Assembly (NCBI GenBank): GCA_963755155.1
Contig: CAVWIV010000007.1
Coordinates: 620,001 to 684,000 of the forward strand
Direction: 5' to 3'
DNA: 64,000 nucleotides
Source: PALSA-612 sp963755155
GTDB lineage: Bacteria; Actinomycetota; Thermoleophilia; Gaiellales; Gaiellaceae
The notes under the pieces are model-generated. The model had not been told where the DNA came from and did no database searches. It worked only from the letters and a program-made list of their open reading frames with translations. Shown here piece after piece: positions 60,037 through 64,000 of this stretch (within the stretch, counting starts at the first letter, position 1; the number at the start of each line of letters is the position of its first letter). The position numbers were made by a program, and so were the translations under genes.

Positions 60037-60798
60037 AACGCTTTGAAAATAAGACTGTCTTGGTGACGGGTGCCGGCAGCGGTATCGGCGCGGCTGCCGT
60101 CCGACGATTGTTCGACGAAGGCGCGTCGATCGTCGCCGCAGACGTGCGGAAAGAAGAAGTCGACAAGGTCGTGTCCGAATTCGGGGGCAGCGACAGGATT
60201 TATGGTGTCGGCGTTGACATTTCGAACCGCGACCAGGTGGCCGCGTTCGTGTCCGGAGCGGTGCAACGATTCGGGCAAGCTCCATGGGCTGGTCAACAGC
60301 GCCGGCATCCGGGGAGTCGGCAACGTGCTGGATGTCGATCCCGAGGCCTGGCGGAAGGTCCTGTCGGTCAACCTCGACGGCACGTTCTACGTGTGCCAGG
60401 CCTTCGCCCGTGCCGTGAAGGAAGCGCAAACGCCTGGGGCGATCGTGAACATCAGCTCTGCGGCCGGGATCAGGGGCGTGCCCAACCGCCTCGCTTATGC
60501 CGCGTCGAAGTACGGGGTCGTGGGGATCACCCAGACGATGGCACTGGAACTCGGGCCGCTCGGCGTCCGCGTCAATGCCGTGGCGCCCGGGATGATCCGT
60601 ACGCCGATGACGGAGGTCATGTTCGAGGACCCCGAGAATGTGCAGCGGATCCGCGCGGCTCACCCCATTGGTCGCGAGGGCCAACCTGAAGAGGTCGCGG
60701 CAGCGATTGCCTTCCTGCTCTCTGACGATGCCAGTTTCATCACCGGGGTGGTCCTTCCGGTTGATGGCGGTCAAACAGCCGGCATTGCGTCACACTGA
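60033..60798 (+). CDS. Short-chain dehydrogenase/reductase, one frameshift
   Basis: ATG 60033 with ribosome site AAAGGAGAG. MKRFENKTVLVTGAGSGIGA carries the TGxxxGIG cofactor motif; a shift near 60275 leads to LHGLVNSAGIRGVGNVLDVD (NAG variant NSAG), VNISSAAGIRGVPNRLAYAA with catalytic Ser, and YAASKYGVVGITQTMALELG with Tyr and Lys. It ends PVDGGQTAGIASH. Length about 254. It acts on an unknown alcohol/ketone, NAD(P)-dependent. It sits between two dimethylformamidase-like genes. Confidence 0.85.
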
Positions 60799-60894
60799 GG
60801 CACCTTCCTCCGATCGGCCTCATCGGCGATGTGTCAAAAAGGGCTGGAGGATAGGGCATGTGTGATTCAAAATCACCCATTAGAAGGATTATTT

Positions 60895-62522
60895 ATGCTG
60901 ATCGGTTATGTCAGCGACGAACGCTATGTGGCGTTGGCGGATGTGCTTTTGGATTTTGAGGTGGATGGGCAGCAGTGTGGCCGAGGCGCGTTCGACGGCG
61001 CGCGGTGCGGTCAACGTTGATCTCGCGCCGGGTCATTATCGGGTGACGTTGCTCAAGGATGGCTATGGCTCCAAGAGTGTGCAGCTGGATGTGAACGCCG
61101 GACATGCCGCCCTATCACTTCCGGCTGCTGACCGACACGCTCTATGGCTATATGTGGCCCAAGTGGGTCAAGAGCGGGCGAAGCGCAGCGAGTTTCGCGT
61201 CCATTCGGTCGAAGCCTACAGCCTTTCGCTCTGGCGCTATGGGCGAGAAGGGAGTTTGTCAAGCTGCTCGGCTGGTTTGACGAGCATGGCCCGCGCTCCG
61301 TCATGCAGATCACCCCCGATGGCGACTATATGCAGACCGGCGTGCAGTGGAACAAGATCGGCTATGGCAGCCCCCATCACACGCAATTGGTGTCGGCGCC
61401 GGAACGGTCGGGTCTCTATTATCTCCATGCCAAGACCGAATCGGGCAAGTTCTTCTCCTTCCCCTGGGTCGTGGCTCCTGCCCAAGCCCACGCGCCAAGA
61501 TTGCGTGCTCGCCTCGACCAAGACCTGGAATGCCTATAACAACTTTGGCGGGCGCAGCAACTATATCAACGCCAACCACCTGCCCGACCTGCCCACGGTC
61601 AACGCTCGCCAGGATTTGCATCCGCTATACCAAGGTCGGCATCTTTCAATGTGTGGGGCTTCAAGGACGAAGAGTATGCGCCGCTCTCCTTTGAACGCCC
61701 GGAGTTGCAACTATGTGCCCGAGGAGACGAAGTCGACCGACCCGATTGGGGGCGCCTGCCATGTGGCATGGCTCCGGCCGAATGGCGCTTCCTGGCCTGG
61801 TTGGAGCGCGAGGGCTATGACTATGACTTTTACAGCGAGCCCCACTTGCACAATGGCGAGATCGACCTTGATGCCTACAAGGTGCTGTCATCAGCGTCCA
61901 CCCCGAATATTGGCGCGCGCATATGTATGACAGGTCAAGGAGTGGGTGTAGGAGCGCGGCGGCAAGTTGATGTATTTGGGGGGCAATGGCTTGAATTGCG
62001 AAGTGGAAGTTCTGGACGACCACCGCTGCGCTTCAAGACCTATCTGTCTCCGGCCACAGGCGGCGCAGTTGGGGATGCCCGATCCCAAGGACCCCAGCGT
62101 CTATGAAAGCCGCATCGCATCGCTCGCTGGGCGAGACCGAAGCGAGTCTGCTGGGCGTGGTCTTCACCGAAACCGGCATTATGACCGCCGCGCCCTATGC
62201 GCCGTCAACCCCGACCACTGGATTTTTACCGGCACGGGCTGAAGAATGGCGATCTCTTTGGCGAAAACAGCCAGCATGAGCGCATCCCTGGCGGCGCATC
62301 GGGCCACGAAACCGACAAGATGAGCTCGAGTTCGCCCCCCAACACCGTCTGCTCGCCAAAGGCACCAACCCCGATGAGGGCGGCGCTGAGATCATCTATT
62401 ACGAAACCGAGAGTGGCGGCGCAGTCTATTCGGTCGGCTCCATCACCTAGAACGCCTCTATTCTGGTCGATCCCCATATCTCGCGCATCACCGCCAATGT
62501 GATTACCGCTTCCTCGGCATAA
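60895..62522 (+). CDS. N,N-dimethylformamidase beta-subunit-like iron amidohydrolase, many frameshifts
   Basis: ATG 60895 (AAGGA upstream): MLIGYVSDERYVALADVLLD, then in shifting frames GHYRVTLLKDGYGSKSVQLD, LLGWFDEHGPRSVMQITPDG, TKTWNAYNNFGGRSNYINAN, MAPAEWRFLAWLEREGYDYD and the iron-site motif VHPEYWRAHMYDR (His-x-Glu, about 61897), KLMYLGGNGLN-like text, DHWIFTGTGLKNGDLFGENS and ITANVIT. Around eight shifts and one TGG-to-TAG change are required. Joined, it is about 540 residues. By family it hydrolyses an N-substituted formamide or amide; no small subunit gene is visible. Confidence 0.75.
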
Positions 62523-62542
62523 CCCATCTGTAGGGGAATAAG

Positions 62543-63752
62543 ATGAGCATATACGATACCCTCAATGTTCGCACGGTCATCAACTGCACGGGAACCTTTA
62601 CGCGCCTGGGGGGCACATTGATGGCCCCGGAAGTGACGGCGGCGATGGTTGAAGCTTCCAAGAATTTTGTCGTGCCTGGAAGAGTTGCAATATGCGGCGG
62701 GCAAGTTTATTGCCGAGATCACGGGTGCCGAGGCCGGCTATATCACGTCGGGCGCGCAGGCAGGATTGGTCTTGTCCATTGCCGCTTGTATCACCGGTCT
62801 CGACCCGGTGAAGATGGATCGCCTCCCCAACACCGAAGGCTGGCCCAACCAGGTGATCATGGCGCAAGTGCATCGCAACAGCTATGATCATGGCGTCGAG
62901 GCGGCGGGCGGGCGCATTGTTACGGTGGGAACTGACGAGCGGGTGACGCCGAAGATTATGCCGGTGCCATCAACGACCAGACCGTCGCCATTCTCTTCCT
63001 GCCCTGGAATCGTGGCGGCATCACCCTGACCGAAGTGGTCGGAGGTCGCCCATGCCCACAATATTCCCGTGGTGGTGGATGCGGCGGGGCGCTTGGATGA
63101 GCCGAGCAATCTTCAGAATTTTATCCGCGATGGGGCAGATCTGGCGGTCTTTAGCGGCGGCAAGTTTATCCGCGGGCCACAAGCGTCGGGCTTTGTGGCG
63201 GGGCGCAAGCATCTGATCTCGGCCATTGCCTGGCAGCATTTGGATATGGATGTGACGCCGGAGGTGTGGCAGATTCCGCGCGAGTTGCTTGATGTGGAGG
63301 CGATGCCCTTTATCCCGCGCCAGGGTATTGGGCGCGGCTATAAGGCGGGCAAGGAGGAGATCATGGGGTTGGTGACGGCGCTGCGCCTCTTCCTACAGCG
63401 TGACCATGCCGCCGAACGCGAAACCTGTGCGCGGCGGCTGCAAAATCCTGGTGGAGCAGGTCGAGGATACCCCCTATCTCACGGGCGAGTTTCATTGAAG
63501 CAGGAGCTTTCCATCGCGGGCTTGCCCGGCGCGCGCATCCACATTGATGAGGCGGGGTTGGGCATGGATGCCTACACCTTTATGCGCGCGTTGATCGATG
63601 GCAGCCCCTCGATTCACCCGCTTGACCGCGAACTGGCACAAGGTGCGATCCTCTTCAATCCCTTTGGGATGGTGGAAGGGGATGCCGAACGGATCGCCGC
63701 GCGCTGCCACGAAATTGTCAATGAACATTTAGCCAAAGTGGCTAAGAGCTAG
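62543..63752 (+). CDS. SelA-like PLP-dependent enzyme, frameshifted
   Basis: ATG 62543: MSIYDTLNVRTVINCTGTFT and RLGGTLMAPEVTAAMVEASK; shifts near 62680, 62960, 63040 and 63450 join YAAGKFIAEITGAEAGYITS, ACITGLDPVKMDRLPNTEGW, HNIPVVVDAAGRLDEPSNLQ, the PLP lysine in DLAVFSGGKFIRGPQASGFV and ALIDGSPSIHPLDRELAQGA. About 400 residues. It belongs to the selenocysteine-synthase/DgaE fold group but is probably a lyase or transaminase-like enzyme of catabolism, not for selenium: no selB or tRNA-Sec is present. Confidence 0.75.
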
Positions 63753-63778
63753 TAGGGTTACCGAAAATAATCGCTAGC

Positions 63779-63842
63779 GTAGCTGCGGTTTGAACCGCAG
63801 TTCGTGCTCACGATGAGCTTGGCGGTTGCAAACCGCCGCTAC
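63779..63842 (+). repeat. REP-like palindromic element
   Basis: GTAGCTGCGGTTTG (63779-63792) and CAAACCGCCGCTAC (63829-63842) are outer arms differing at one base. Inside are CTGCGGTT/AACCGCAG, GGCGGTT/AACCGCC and GCTCA-CGA-TGAGC, so the whole 64 bases fold as nested hairpins. It lies between two genes on the same strand, where dispersed palindromes often occur. Confidence 0.6.
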
Positions 63843-63909
63843 AGTCGAGGCATTGAAATGTAATTTCCTGGAAGCCCATAGCGCAAGGGTAGAAGAGAGG
63901 GAGGAAACG

Positions 63910-64000
63910 ATGAGCGATGAAGTAGAGGAAAAACCCAGAGAGAAGACTGGCATTGTCGATTGCCACACCCATTTGATGTGGTATCCCGACCATGTGAGCC
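63910..64000 (+). CDS. Amidohydrolase-like protein, 5' end only
   Basis: ATG 63910 with GGAGGAAACG upstream. The visible 30 residues include KTGIVDCHTHLMWYPDHVS, whose HxH after a hydrophobic strand is the first metal motif of amidohydrolase-superfamily (TIM-barrel) enzymes. The rest is beyond the window. Its position downstream of the SelA-like gene fits a shared catabolic operon. Confidence 0.65.
   Translation, partial: MSDEVEEKPREKTGIVDCHTHLMWYPDHVS

Noticed and set aside
62543..63752. A selenocysteine-incorporation system based on the SelA-like gene
   Set aside because: No selB, selD, tRNA-Sec or in-frame TGA in a redox context; the protein fits SelA-fold catabolic PLP enzymes better.
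1..64000. CRISPR array or prophage
   Set aside because: No regularly spaced direct repeats, no cas genes and no phage structural, integrase or lysis genes were seen on either strand.

Overview
The window is not one continuous genome. It reads as three blocks joined end to end. Positions 1 to about 53,712 are GC-rich DNA of a high-GC Gram-positive type. The gene orders eno-pyk-ftsB-DUF501 and moeZ-cysO-cysM-mec, the LCP and L,D-transpeptidase wall proteins and the many GTG/TTG starts point to Actinobacteria. I infer a deep-branching Thermoleophilia/Gaiellales-like lineage, from style rather than from any search. Positions about 53,713 to about 59,585 look planctomycetal: a Ser/Thr kinase with HLD and DFH motifs, an ECF sigma factor, a Pro-rich surface-type protein and an ISKra4-like transposase. 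Positions about 59,590 to 64,000 resemble Chloroflexi or another unrelated bacterium, with dimethylformamidase-like, SDR, SelA-like and amidohydrolase genes. The first join cuts an acyl-CoA dehydrogenase in mid-frame. The second falls at the truncated end of the transposase. A metagenomic assembly chimera is the simplest explanation. Many genes also carry single-base frameshifts that look like sequencing errors, and these are densest after 53.7 kb.

Layout of block 1: saccharopine dehydrogenase 3' end (1-804); polar amino-acid ABC transporter (831-4013); small and membrane genes plus a GYD protein (4022-5129); pseudouridine catabolism psuG/psuK (5126-6844); GT-C glycosyltransferase, FmdB zinc ribbon and LCP wall ligase (7009-10141); ROK glucokinase and rsmI (10168-11888); M23-like envelope protein; metG-tatD-rsmA-ispE (13100-16954); tRNA-Gln; glmU-prs-PQQ-type dehydrogenase-rplY-pth-mfd-parvulin-mazG-eno-pyk-ftsB-DUF501 (17465-31203); PAP2 phosphatase and L,D-transpeptidase flanked by two inverted copies of a palindromic element (31748-34383); cytochrome c maturation tlpA-ccmH-ccdA (34386-36107); ferredoxin, VOC and FAD proteins; an SOS-type radical SAM gene (38831-39742); a CorC/HlyC membrane protein; the sulfur-carrier cysteine pathway moeZ-cysO-cysM-mec (42605-45330); TPR, ATP-grasp, MFS-cNMP, M20, HxlR, amidohydrolase and VOC genes; and the truncated acyl-CoA dehydrogenase.

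The clearest structure not tied to single genes is promoter architecture. About twenty genes of block 1 have a TANNNT -10 hexamer ending only 6-8 bases before the start codon, which implies leaderless transcripts. In four of them the TAG stop of the preceding gene is itself the first half of that hexamer. The other main non-coding signals are a pair of inverted MITE-like elements, a GAACATATGTTC SOS box, palindromic operators upstream of pyk and of the M23 gene, and a REP-like palindrome in block 3.

Functional groupings: cell-wall precursor and wall assembly (glmU, LCP, M23, YkuD, PAP2); ribosome and translation functions (rsmI, metG, rsmA, rplY, pth); lower glycolysis (eno, pyk, ROK glucokinase); cysteine synthesis on a sulfur carrier protein; and, in block 3, a small cluster built around amide hydrolysis by dimethylformamidase-like iron enzymes.
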